Assembly (NCBI RefSeq): GCF_036711975.1
Contig: NC_091970.1
Span: 8,191,501-8,255,500, forward strand
Reading direction: 5' to 3'
DNA: 64,000 bases
Origin: Onthophagus taurus
Lineage: Eukaryota > Arthropoda > Insecta > Coleoptera > Scarabaeidae
Of this stretch, positions 12,040-24,600 are shown piece after piece. The notes under the pieces are model-generated. The model did not search any database and had not been told where the DNA came from. It saw only the letters and a program-made list of their open reading frames with translations. Position 1 is the first letter of the stretch. Every line of letters starts with the position of its first letter. The position numbers and the translations under genes were made by a program.

Positions 12040-15000
12040 ATGGCCAATTCTCTCGACGTCCCGTTCCTGTTGCTTCTTCTAGCTTTGATAAATGGCTTTC
12101 TTAGGTGCGCCTCTACAAATCCGGTCGTTTCAACTCCGTTGGGAAACCTTCGAGGAACCACAATAAACACCAGGAAAGGAGCTACGATTTCTGCTTTCCT
12201 TGGGGTTCGATATGCTGAAGCTCCGGTGGGAAATCTAAGATTTCAGGTGATAATAATAAAACAAATTAACAAAAAAAAATAAATAAGCAACAACTTTTCG
12301 TAGCCACCAGTTCCTGCAAAACCGTTTAAAGACATTTACGTCGCCACAAAAAATTCTCCCCAATGTCCACAAAGTTATTATAACACCACTTCAGAGGATT
12401 GCCTTTTTCTTAACGTTTACACCCGATTAAATAATAATAATAACGAAAAGAAGCCTGTTATGGTTTTTTTCCATCCAGGAGGTTTTTACGGGGGTACATC
12501 TTCTAGTGATTCATTTGGACCTCAATATCTCATGGATCAAGATATAGTTTTGGTTGTTCCGAATTATCGTCTTCAAACCCTCGGGTTTTTAGCAACGGGT
12601 ACTAAAGAAGCACCGGGAAATTACGGCCTTAAAGATCAAGTTCAAGTTCTTCGTTGGATCCAACAAAACGTTGCTTCATTTTCTGGTGATCCCAATGATG
12701 TAACGATAAGTGGTTATAGCGCTGGTGGGTTTAGTGTAACTCTTCATATGGTTTCACCGATGTCAAAAGGATTATTTCATAAAGCCATCGCAATGAGTGG
12801 TGCGGCTTTTGGACCGGTTCCAATTGGTACAAATTTGGAACGATTGGCTAAAAGGCAAGGCGAATTGGTTAATTGTCCAATTGAAAATTTAGTTGATTGT
12901 TTAAAAACGAAAAGTTCCGATGAGTTATCGAAAAATCTTGCTGGTTTTGATGTAAGGCTTTTGTTTGATTATAAAGAATTTTTTTGTGAGTTTTTGTGGG
13001 CAGGAATTTTTGCATGATCCTTTATGGCGGTGGACTTGGGTGATTGAACCCGATTTTGGGCAGGAGAGATTTTTGGTTGAGCACCCGATTAAGTCCGTGG
13101 TTAATAAAAGAGTGCACGATGTTCCTTTGATGATTGGGGTGACTAAAGATGAGTTTGGTGGACAATCTTTCAGTAAGAAATTATTAAAATATTCTTTTTT
13201 CTTTAAAGTACAGTAAAACCTCGATTTAATAATGGATTAATACGCAAAAAATTTTAATATACACTTTAATTTGTTGGAATGAAGTAAAACTTTATTTAAT
13301 ACAAATACATTACTTAGATGCCGAGGCAGCTATGCTGCCGAAGCAGTGGTTCTAGTACTTAAAATAAAGTAAAGTTTTTTTTTAATACAAAAACTTTACA
13401 TAAAAGCCGAGGCAGAAATTCTAAATTTTCAACCATATATTATTTAAAAACCGAGGCAGTTATGCTGCTGAGGCAATCCGCACTGTAGGGTTTTTAGATA
13501 TATTTAAACTTATTCGTCCAGATGTGATCATTTTAAAGAGAAAGCTTTGAGCTTTAATTTAGAACAAGTCTCATTCCTTAATTTCAATAAATACGGCCTC
13601 CAGAAAATTTTGATTTAGCATCTTTTTTGACATTTTTAGGTTATTCGAAAATGTAAGTTTTGTTTCAACATTTTTTTTCTCAATATTTTTCCAATCCAAC
13701 CCAACAATTATTATACATCATTTTAAAGAGAAAGCTTTAAGCTTCAATTTAAAATAAGTTTCATTTCTTAATTTCAATAAATACGGGTTCCAGGAATTTT
13801 TAAATTTGCATCTTTTTTGACACTTTTAGGTTATACGAAAATGTAAGTTTTGTTTCAACATTTTTTTTCTCAATATTTTTCTAATCCAACCCAACAAGTA
13901 TTATACATCATTTTAAAGACAAAGCTTTGAGCTTTCATTTAAAATAAGTTTCATTCCTTAATTTCAATAAATATGGCTTCCAGGAATTTTTAAATTAGCA
14001 TCTTTTTTGATACTTTTAGGTTATACGAAAATGTAACTTTTATTTCAAAATTTTTTTTCTCAATATTTTTCCAATACAACCCAACAATTATTATACATCA
14101 TTTTAAAGAGAAAGCTTTGGGCTTTAATTTAAAATAATTCTCATTCCTTAATTTCAATAAATACGGCTTCCAGGAATTTTTAAATTAGCATCTTTTTTGA
14201 CACTTTTAGGTTATACGAAAATGTAAGTTTTGTTCAACATTTTTTTTCTCAATATTTTTCCAATCCAACCCAACAATTATTATACATCATTTTAAAGAGA
14301 AAACTTTGATTTTTAATTTAGAACAAGTCTCATTCCTTAATTTCAATAAATACAACTTCCAGGAATTTTTAAATTAGCATCTTTTTTGACACTTAGGTTA
14401 TACGTAAATGTAAGCTTTGTTTCAACATTTTTTTTCTCAATATTTTTCCAATCCAACTCAACAATTATTATACATCATTTTAAAGAGAAAGCTTTGAGCT
14501 CTAATTTAGAATAAGTCTCATTCCTTAATTTCAATAAATACGACTTCCAGGAATTTATAAATTAGCATCTTTTTTGACACTTTTAGGTTATATGAAAACA
14601 TAAGTTTTGTTTCAAAATTTTTTTTCTCAATATTTTTCCAATTCAACCCAACAATTATTATACATCATTTTAAAGAGAAAGCTTTGAGCTTTAATTTAGA
14701 ATAAGTCTCATTCCTTAATTTCAATAAATACGGCTTCCAGGAATTTTTAAATTAGCATCTTTTTTGACACTTAGGTTATACGAAAATGTAAGTTTTGTTT
14801 CAACATTTTTTTTCTCAATATTTTTCCAATCCAACCCAACAATTATTCTACATCATTTTAAAGAGAAAACTTTGAGCTTTAATTTAGAATAAGTCTCATT
14901 CCTTAATTTCAATAAATACGGCTTCCAGGAATTTTTAAATTAGCATCTTTTTTGACACTTAGGTTATACGAAAATGTAAGTTTTGTTTCAACATTTTTTT

Positions 15001-18000
15001 TCTCAATATTTTTCCAATTCAACCCAACAATTATTATACATCAATTTAAAGAGAAAGCTTTGGGCTTTAATTTAAAATAATTCTCATTCCTTAATTTCAA
15101 TAAATACGGCTTCCAGGAATTTTTAAATTAGCATCTTTTTTGACACTTAGGTTATACGAAAATGTAAGTTTTGTTTCAACATTTTTTTTCTCAATATTTT
15201 TCCAATTCAACCCAACAATTATTATACATCAATTTAAAGAGAAAGCTTTGGGCTTTAATTTAAAATAATTCTCATTCCTTAATTTCAATAAATACGGCTT
15301 CCAGGAATTTTTAAATTAGCATCTTTTTTGACACTTTTAGGTTATACGAAAATGTAAGTTTTGATTCAACATTTTTTTTCTCAATATTTTTCTAATCCAA
15401 CCCAACAATTATTATACATCATTTTAAAGAAAAAGCTTTGAGCTTTAATTTAGAATAAGTCTCATTCTTTAATTTCAATAAATAGGGCTTCGAGGATTTT
15501 TTAAATTAGCATATTTTTTGACACTTTTAGGTTATACGAAAATGTAAGTTTTGTTTCAATATTTTTTTTCTCAATATTTTTCCAATACAACCCAACAATT
15601 ATTATACATCATTTTAAAGAGAAAGCTTTAAGCTTCAATTTAAAATAAGTTTCATTTCTTAATTTCAATAAATACGGGTTCCAGGAATTTTTAAATTAGC
15701 AGCTTTTTTGACACTTTTAGGTTATACGAAAATGTAAGTTTTGTTTCAATATTTTTTTTCTCAATATTTTTCCAATCCAACCCAACAATTATTATACATC
15801 ATTTTAAAGAGAAAGCTTTGAGCTTTAATTTAGAATAAGTCTCATTCTTTAATTTCAATAAATAGGGCTTCGAGGATTTTTTAAATTAGCATCTTTTTTG
15901 ACACTTTTAGGTTATACGAAAATGTAAGTTTTGTTTTAACATTTTTTTTCTCAATATTTTTCCAATCCAACCCAACAATTATTATACATCATTTTAAAGA
16001 GAAAGCTTTAAGCTTCAATTTAAAATAAGTTTCATTTCTTAATTTCAATAAATACGGGTTCCAGGAATTTTTAAATTAGCATCTTTTTTGACACTTTTAG
16101 GTTATACGAAAATGTAAGTTTTGTTTCAACATTTTTTTTCTCAATATTTTTGCAATCCAACCCAACAATTATCATACATCATTTTAAAGAGAAAGCTTTG
16201 AGCTTTAATTTAGAATAAGTCTCATTCTTTAATTTCAATAAATAGGGCTTCGAGGATTTTTTAAATTAGCATATTTTTTGACACTTTTAGGTTATACGAA
16301 AATGTAAGTTTTGTTTCAACATTTTTTTTCTCAATATTTTTCCAATCCAACCCAACAATTATTATACATCATTTTAAAGAGAAAGCTTTAAGCTTCAATT
16401 TAAAATAAGTTTCATTTCTTAATTTCAATAAATACGGGTTCCAGGAATTTTTAAATTAGCATCTTTTTTGACACTTTTAGGTTATACGAAAATGTAAGTT
16501 TTGTTTCAATATTTTTTTTCTCAATATTTTTCTAATACAACCCAACCATTATTATACATCATTTTAAAGAGAAAGCTTTAAGCTTCAATTTAAAATAAGT
16601 TTCATTTCTTATTTTCAATAAATACGGGTTCCAGGAATTTTTAAATTAGCAGCTTTTTTGACACTTAGGTTATACGAAAATGTAAGTTTTGTTTCAATAT
16701 TTTTTTTCTCAATATTTTTCCAATACAACCCAACAATTATTATACACCATTTTAAAGAGAAAGCTTTAAGCTTCAATTTAAAATAAGTCTCATTTCTTAA
16801 TTTCAATAAATACGGCTTCCAGGAATTTTTAAATTAGCATCTTTTTTGACACTTTTAGGTTATACGAAAATGTAAGTTTTGTTTCAACATTTTTTTTCTC
16901 AATATTTTTCCAATCCAACCCAACAATTATTATACATCATTTTAAAGAGAAAGCTTTGAGCTCTAATTTAGAATAAGTCTCATTCCTTAATTTCAATAAA
17001 TACGGCTTCCAGAAATTTTTGCTTTAGCATCTTTTTTGACACTTTTATCTTATACGAAAATGTAAGTTTTGTTTCAACATTTTTTTTCTCAATATTTTTC
17101 CAATCCAACCCAACAATTATTATACATCATTTTAAAGAGAAAGCTTTGGGCTTTAATTTAAAATAATTCTCATTCCTTAATTTCAATAAATAGGGCTTCC
17201 AGGAATTTTTAAATTATCATCTTTTTTGACACTTTTAGGTTATACGAAAATGTAAGTTTTGTTTCAACATTTTTTTTTTAAATATTTTTCCAATCCAACC
17301 CAACAATTATTATACATCATTTTAAAGAGAAAGCTTTGAGCTTTAATTTAAAATAAGTTTCATTCCTTAATTTCAATAAATACGGCTTCCAGGAGTTTTT
17401 AAATTAGCATCTTTTTTGACACTTTTAGGTTATACGAAAATGTAACTTTTATTTCAAAATTTTTTTTCTCAATATTTTTCTAATCCAACCCAACAATTAT
17501 TATACATCATTTTAAAGAGAAAGCTTTGAGCTTTAATTTAGAACAAGTCTCATTCCTTAATTTCAATAAATACGATTAACACTAGATCTAGAACTAGAAA
17601 CGTTTGGATTTAGCCATCTTAATTCCGCTATATTCGAAGTCCGTTTTATATCGAGGTTTTACTATACTTTGAAAACAAATTTATTTAAAAAAAATAAAAT
17701 TTTAGATATCGTTAATAATAAAACCGCATTAAAAGAATTCGATGATGATTACAAAAAAATTTGGCCGATCGTTTTTGGTTACGAAAGAGATTCGCAGTTA
17801 TCTTCAAACATATCCGATGGTTTACGCAAATATTATTTCCCCGATAATAAAATTGATGAATCAAAGCGGCAAGGAATCGCCGATTTATACGCCGATAGCA
17901 TAATTGGGTTTGGAAGCAATCGAGGGGCTAAACTTTTAGCGCAACACCTCACCAATAAAGTTTATTATTACAGATTTAATTTTAAACATAGATACTCCTT

Positions 18001-18325
18001 TTTTTATCTGCCTGGAAGTAACGATACAATCCCTTATGGTGTATCACACCACGACGAATTATTGTATCTTTATTACATCGCCCCGTTAACTCCAATGTTT
18101 ACTGAAGAACCTGAAAGCAAAATCGTCGATATCATGACAACGCTTTGGACAAATTTCGTTAAAACTGGGAATCCCAGCACGAAATCTTACAATTGGCCTG
18201 AATATAACTTAAAGGATCAACATTATTTAGATATAAGTTTGAATTTGAGGACTTTATCTTCGATGTTTGAGAATCGTTATAAAGTTTGGGAAAAACTTTT
18301 GCCGTTATCTCATTATTTAAATTGA
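12040..18325 (+). CDS. Secreted carboxylesterase, copy 1 (four exons, 547 aa)
   Basis: Exons 12040-12246, 12304-12951, 13004-13172 and 17706-18325 join in frame (phases 0, 0, 1). The start is the ATG at 12040; the GTG at 12028 in the same frame is ignored because paralogues align from MANS. Residues ~7-24 are a hydrophobic signal peptide. The type-B esterase hallmarks are present: oxyanion-hole HPGGF, nucleophile GYSAGG, acid in TKDEFGG, and the His of GVSHHDELLYL, so the triad is complete. The length is normal for the family. It should hydrolyse carboxyl esters outside the cell or in the secretory path; the substrate is unknown. Compared with copies 2 and 3 it lacks the introns after VYTR and after IPYG but has a private 52-bp intron (12952-13003). 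Its last intron, 4.5 kb, holds a satellite. AATAAA lies at 18349. Splicing is inferred, not proven. Confidence 0.85.
13211..17664. mobile_element. Pogo/Tigger-like non-autonomous element filling esterase intron 3
   Basis: The left end, CAGTAAAACCTCGAT at 13211, is matched in reverse complement at the right end (ATCGAGGTTTTACTA, to 17664), with TA on both outer sides (13209-13210 and 17665-17666). CAGT-start ends containing ACCTCG and a TA target are characteristic of pogo/Tigger-type elements; this classification rests on the ends only. No transposase is visible. The interior is almost wholly the 189-bp satellite, preceded by about 290 bp with CCGAGGCAG repeats (13318-13485). Confidence 0.6.
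13505..17575. repeat. ~189-bp satellite, about 21 copies, with a dimeric higher-order zone
   Basis: ACATCA...AAAGAGAAAGC recurs at 13715, 13905, 14095, 14284 and 14472 and onward, every 188-190 bp. From about 15.4 to 16.5 kb two variants alternate: one with ATACGGGTTCCAGG and AGCTTCAATTT, the other with ATAGGGCTTCGAGG and AGCTTTAATTT. The true repeating unit there is therefore a ~379-bp dimer. The array lies wholly inside an intron of an expressed-looking gene. Confidence 0.9.
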
Positions 18326-18580
18326 AAATTTGTTTAAAATATCTGCTTAATAAATATGTTTATTCTTATCAGGGTATATTTAATTTCTTATCAGCTTTTT
18401 TAACAGACTATATTATGAAATATTTATGTTGTGGGTAAAGGTAATACAAAATTCTTATAAAAACGAAAATTATTGTTTATAGTTCCAACAGACCGTGACT
18501 AAAAACGTTACAAAATTGCACATAAGCAGACGAGGATTAAGTTATTTATAATATGTGATTTAAAGTTGTTGTTGCGGAAT
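18326..18580 (+). other. 3' flank of esterase copy 1
   Basis: Contains the polyadenylation signal AATAAA at 18349-18354. A sequence of this 3' flank (TTATTAAG/CTTAATAAAT to TTTCTTATCA) recurs in reverse complement at 25140-25215, and in the plus orientation at about 26028-26090, as a mark of former tandem neighbours. Confidence 0.5.
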
Positions 18581-18910
18581 GTTTATTTCCTTTTGTTAAC
18601 CTTCACAGAATTCCTAATTAGATCGCAGATTGCACTCATTTGGAAAAACCCGTGACGTATTTTGCCAATTTGTTAAAACATAAACAATTCCAAAAATGAA
18701 TTCAGTGCGTGCAATAATTTTTTTTTTTCTTTGTTCGATATTCTAAAGAATTTTCTGGAACTAAGTTGATTTCTATTTTCTTTACGCAATAAAGTATTTA
18801 TTGTGAGCTGTCACTGTAAAGTAGATAGTAACAATTTTATTTGTAATTGACAGTGTCGACTACAAATTTATAAGTAATACCAACATAAATAAGTTTTTAT
18901 TATTTTTTTA
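18581..18910 (+). pseudogene. Relic of a fourth carboxylesterase copy (promoter plus intron-1 start, exon 1 lost)
   Basis: 18581-18605 matches, in reverse complement, the upstream region of copy 2 (25071-25098). 18661-18710 matches the core promoter of copies 2 and 3 (TTGTTAAAACATAAAC, then AATTCAGTGCGTGCAATAA). 18790-18905 matches the beginning of their intron 1 (TGTGAGCTGTCACTGT and ATACCAACATAAATAAGTT). Exon 1, expected between them, is missing or decayed beyond recognition and no later exons follow. Within the promoter the box is inverted: it reads GGAAAAACCCGTGACGT at 18642-18658 where the other copies have ACGTCACGGGTTTTTCC. This is a dead tandem duplicate. Confidence 0.7.
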
Positions 18911-18914
18911 CAAT

Positions 18915-19795
18915 TATACAGGATTCTTCAAAAAATCATCATGTAGCTTAAAAATCGACGATTTTTTTTTAATCAATGTGAAATGACCCAAACAACTTAT
19001 ATAATTATATAATTAACTTCAGTTATAAAACCTCTATTATATGATAACTAACTTCAGGTTTAAAATGTCCACCTCAATTTTGACATATTTGTAATCTTCA
19101 TTAAAAATCCTTTAAAATGAGTACAAACACGACATATTTATCTTCAATATTAATGAAGTTATGGTCAACTTCCGGTTAAGAATGTCAACGTCAATTTTGA
19201 CATATTTGTAATCTTCATTAAAAATCCTTTAACATGAGTACAAACACGATATATTTATCTTCAATATTAATGAAGTTATGGTCAACTTCCGGTTAAGACT
19301 GTCAATGTCAATTTTGACATATTTGTAATCGTCGTGAAAAATCCTTTAAAATGAGTCCAAACATGATACGTTTAATTTCAATATTACTCGAGATATAAGC
19401 AACTTCCGGTTTGAAATGTCAATATCATTTTGACATATTCATAATTTTTATAAAAAGTCTTAATATTTGCCACAAAAACAAAAATATAATAAAAAAAAAA
19501 TGAAAAATTAAGGTTGGTATTAATATTTAAAAATTAAATTGCTATCTTCATTGTTGCTAACGTCGGGTTTATGTTTTTCATTCTAACTTTTTTGTTTTTT
19601 GAGATAAGTGCGTCATCTTTGGACTCATTTTAAAGGTTTTTTAATGAAGATGACAAATATGTCAAAATTGACGTTGACGTTTCAAACCGGAAGTGATTGT
19701 ATTTCCATTAATATTAAAGTGAAATATGTCGAGTTTGGACTCATTTTAAAGGATTTTTTATGAAATTGACAAATATGTCAAAATTGAAATAAATC
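18915..19795 (-). repeat. Single degenerate unit of the ACCGGAAGT repeat, minus orientation
   Basis: Same module order as the array at 8.4-11.3 kb, with one module duplicated (the phrase TTAATGAAGTTATGGTCAAC appears twice, near 19150 and 19270). Confidence 0.8.
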
Positions 19796-20404
19796 ATTGA
19801 TATTGATAAAAAAAATCACAAAAAATTTTTATCTTGTTATTTAATGTTTAATTAATTTTTCTAACTTAAATTTAGGTTAAATTAAAAATAGAAAAGAATG
19901 TTTTTAATTACTTGAATTAATTAATTATTTAAAGTTAATACAATTAATCGACTTACCTTCATATTATGTTAATCAATTCCTACAATTTTCTTAAATCCTC
20001 ACAATTTAAAAGTAATGAAATAAAAAAGTGAGGTTATATTTTTTCGCTGATTGATTTACGGGGAAAAATAACTTCGTGGAATCTATAATCACTTTAAATA
20101 AACAATTTGGGATATCAAAAATATGTTTTGATGGGATTTTCGGTTAATTTCAACTTTTTTCTCGCAAAATTGAATAATTTTAGGAAGACATTAAATTTAT
20201 ATGAATGATCACCGGTAGATGGAGTTAGCAACTGTTTAATTATTTTAATTATTTAAAGTTATTTAAATAAACAATTTGATTTGAATGATTCTAGTTCTAG
20301 GTCTTGAGTTAGTTCTAGTGATAGTGCTAGTATAAAACTAGAACTAACACTAGACCTGGAACTAGGAAGTTTCGGGTTTAGACCCGAATAACGAATAACT
20401 GAGG
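19796..20404. other. AT-rich spacer with a TCTAGGTC family fragment
   Basis: No gene. About 20285-20380 contains facing copies of the ATTCTAGTTCTAGGTC and ACTAGAACTAACACTAGACC motifs, an imperfect version of the palindrome at 25721-25816. Confidence 0.4.
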
Positions 20405-21185
20405 CATGACAAGCTAAAAATGTCATTTCTCAGGTTTAAATGTCATATGTCAAATTGGAAATGCCATTTTCAAAGTAGAAATGTCATTTTTATATTATAA
20501 ATGTCATCTGTCAAGTTAGAATTGTAGCATGTCAAGCTAGAAATGTCATTTCTAGGGTTTAAAGAACATATGGTAAGTAGGAAATGCCATTTTCAAAGTA
20601 GAAATGTCATTTTTATACTATAAATGTTATCTGTCAAGTTAGAACTTCTGTATGACAAGCTAAAAATGTCATTCCTAGGGTTTAAATGTTATATGTCAAA
20701 TTGGAAATGTCATTTTTATACTATAAATGTCATCTGTCAAGTTAGAAGTTCTGTATGACAAGGTAAAAATGTAATTTCTAAGGTTTAAATGTCATATGTC
20801 AAATTGAAAATGTCATTTTCAAAGTAGAAGTGTTATTTTCATACCGTAAATGTCTTCTGTCAAGTCACAATTGTTGTATGTCAAGCTATAAATGTCAATC
20901 CTAGGGTTTAAATGTCATATGTTAAGTTGGAAATGTCATTTTCAAAGTGGAAATGTCATTTTTATACTATAAATGTCATCTGTCAAGTTAGAATTGTAGC
21001 ATGTCAAGCTAGGAATGTCATTTCTAGGGTATAAATAACATATGGTAAGTTGGAAATGCCATTTTCAAACTAGAAATGTCATTTTTATAGTATAAATGTC
21101 ATCTGTCAAGTTAGAACGTCTGTATGACAAGTTAAAAATGTCATTCCTAGGGTTTAAGAAACATATGATAAGTTGGAAATGTGGA
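20405..21185. repeat. 123-bp tandem repeat, about six copies, with ~20-bp internal modules
   Basis: CTGTCAAGTTAGA (one copy variant) recurs at 20508, 20631, 20734, 20857, 20980 and 21103. Spacing is exactly 123 bp except one 103-bp step, where a single ~20-bp module is missing. The internal module is AAATGTCAT plus about 11 variable bases. Confidence 0.9.
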
Positions 21186-21672
21186 TGTTGAGAATATTAA
21201 AATTAATGAAAATGTAGAAAATAATTCACATTGACCATTTCTTGAATATTTTAAAAATTTATAGTTTACTATTTTATCATCTATTTTCTAATAAAGTACT
21301 TTAATTTCTATTTTTCAATTTTTAATTATAAAGAAAAATATACCGGGCCTTAATAATATTAATATATTTGATTAATTTAGTTACTTTAAAAGAACTTTAA
21401 AAAACTTACTTTTGTCTTGTTAAAAGAAATTGAACCGTTACCTACCGTCATCTATTATCGCAAACAGGTACTATATAATTCGGTTTTAATTCAATAAAAA
21501 TATACAACAACTTAATTGCATCTTCAGACGCCTGGCTAATAAAAGCCTTTCATTTATACACAATATTTCACAAATATTAATATTTATTACAATAATTCAA
21601 CAATATCGAATTTAAATATTGTGATATAAAACAGCTAGTTAATAAAAGATGGCGTTAGTTGCGAAATTAGCG
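21186..21672. other. AT-rich 3' flank of esterase copy 2
   Basis: No coding signal. On the minus strand this is downstream of the copy 2 stop codon. Confidence 0.4.
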
Positions 21673-24600
21673 TTAATTTAAATAAAGTGATATTGGATAA
21701 AGTTTTTCCCATACTTTATAACGTTGCTCAAACATAAAATTCGAAGTTTTCAAATTAATATTAATATCTAAATATTTTTGATTGACCAAATCATATTCCG
21801 GCCATTTATACGATTTTGTATCGGGATTCCCAGTTTTAATGAAATTACCCCAAATCGTTGTTAGATAATCAACAATTTTACTTTCGGGTTGTTCGGTAAA
21901 CATCGGCGTTCGACGTGAGATATAAAAAAGATATAACAAATCATCGTGATGTGATGCACCTAAAAATTTGAGTACAATTTTTTTGTATTAATTAATTTTT
22001 AATTTGTTACCATAAGAAACGGTGTTGTTAGTACCGGGAATATAAAAGAAAGAATATTTTCCTTTATAACTAAACCTGTAATAATAAACTTTATTGGTGA
22101 GATGTTGCGTTAAAAGTTTTGCACCGCGATTACTCCCAAAACCGATTATGCTATCGGCGTATAAATCGGCGATTTCCTGCCGTTTTGATTCATCGATTTT
22201 ATTATCGGGGAAATAAAATTTCCGTAATCCTTCGGAAACGTTTAAAGAAAATTGTGAATCTCTTTCGTACCCAAAAATAATGGGCCAATTTTTTGTGTAG
22301 TTTTCATCAAATTCTTTTAAAGCGGTTTGATTATTTACTACAACTAAAAAAAAATGATTTAATTTAAATTAATTAAATAAATAATTAATTTACAATAAGA
22401 TCTTCCACCAAATTCATCTTTAGTAACCCCGATTAAAAGGGGAACATCGGCGACTCTTTTATTAACAACGGACTTTATTGGATGTTCGACCAAAAATCTT
22501 TCCTGTCCAAAATCGGGTTCAATAACCACCATCCATAACCAAATCGGATCATTAAGAAACTCTTTATATCCTTGTAAATTATTAGATAATTCCTCTGAAG
22601 TTTTCGATTTTAAACAATCAATAAGGCCATTGTCAACTTCTTCGGGACAATTAACTAATTGGGCTTGTTTTTTAGCCAATCTTAATTGATCGGAAATAAT
22701 TGGCTGTACCCCAAAAGCAGCACCACTCATTGAAATGGCTTTATGAAATAATCCCCGCGACATCGGTGAGACCATATGAAGAGTTACACTTGTTCCTCCA
22801 GCACTATAACCACAAATTGTTACATTATTGGGATCACCAGAAAACGAAGCAATATTTTGTTGAACCCAACGAAGAACTTGAACTTGATCTTTAAGTCCGT
22901 TATTTCCTGGGGCCTCTTTAGTACCCGTTGCTAAAAAACCGAGGGTTTGAAGGCGATAATTCGGAACAACCAAAACTATATCTTGATCTAAAAGATAATG
23001 AGGACCAAAGAATTCGCTTGACGAAATTCCTTCGTAAAATCCACCAGGGTGGAAAAAAACCATAACCGGCTTTTTCTCATTTTCTAACTAAAATTAAAAT
23101 GTTAAAGAAATTCGGATGAAATTTTAAAACTTACGCTTCTCGTATAAACGTTAAGAAATAAACAATCCTCTTTAGTTGAATTAACGAAAGATTGTGGACA
23201 AAGTGGAGGATTTTTTGTGGCATCGTAAATTTCTTTCCAGGGTTTTACAGGGACTGGAGGCTAAAAATAATAAATAAACACCAAGTTAAAAAATTATTGT
23301 TGCATTTAAACGTCATTTTGACGTTTCTTATGTTTCAAAGTTGCGATAATAGATGGCGGTAACACTTTAATTTATTTTTATTAAATTAATTTTTAATAAA
23401 TAAATTAATCAAACATATTAATATTATTCAAGGATAGTTTAATTTATAATCTAGTCGATTCTACTGTCCTTGAATATTATTAGATTTAATTTAAATGATA
23501 TTAAGTCAAATTTCACGTATCTTATGTTTCAAAAATGCGATAATAGATGGCGGTAACATTTTAATTTATTTTTATTAAATTAATTTTTAATAAATAAATT
23601 AATCAAACATGTTAATATTATTCAAGGATAGTTTAATTTATAATCTAGTCGATTCTACTGTCCTTGAATATTATTAGATTTAATTTGAATATTAACAGAT
23701 AAATTTGACGTATCTTATGTTTCAAAGTTGCGATAATAGATGGCGGTAACACTTTAATTTATTTTTATTAAATTAATTTTTAATAAATAAATTAATCAAA
23801 CATATTAATATTATTCAAGGATAGTTTAATTTATAATCTAGTCGATTCTATTGTCCTTGAATATTATTAGATTTAATTTAAATATTAACAGTCAAATTTG
23901 ACGTATTTTATGTTTCAAAGTTGCGATAATAGATGGCGGTAACACTTTAATTTATTTTTATTAAATTAATTTTTAATAAACAAATTAATCAAACATGTTA
24001 ATATTATTCAAGGATAGTTTAATTTATAATCTAGTCGATTCTACTGTCCTTGAATATTATTAGATTTAATTTGAATATTAACAGATAAATTTGACGTATC
24101 TTATGTTTCAAAGTTGCGATAATAGATGGCGGTAACATTTTAATCTATTTTTATTAAATTAGTTTTTAATAAATAAATTAATCAAACATATTAATATTAT
24201 TCAAGGATAGTTTAATTTATAATCTAGTCGATTCTACTGTCCTTGAATATTATTAGATTTAATTTAAATATTAACAGTCAAATTTGACGTATCTTATGTT
24301 TCAAAGTTGCGATAATAGATGGCGCTAACACTTTAATTTATTTTTATTAAATTAATTTTTAATAAATAAATTAATCAAACATGTTAATATTATTCAAGGA
24401 TAGTTTAATTTATAATCTAGTCGATTCTACTGTCCTTGAATATTATTAGATTTAATTTAAATATCAACAGTCAAATTTGACGTATCTTATGTTTCAAAGT
24501 TGCGATAATAGATGGCGGTAACATTTTAATTTATTTTTATTAAATTAATTTTTAATAAATAAATTAATCAAACATATTAATATTATTCAAGGACAGTAAA

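Noticed and set aside
22700-22894. Plus-strand frame opposite esterase copy 2 exon 3
   Set aside because: Antisense shadow of the catalytic exon.
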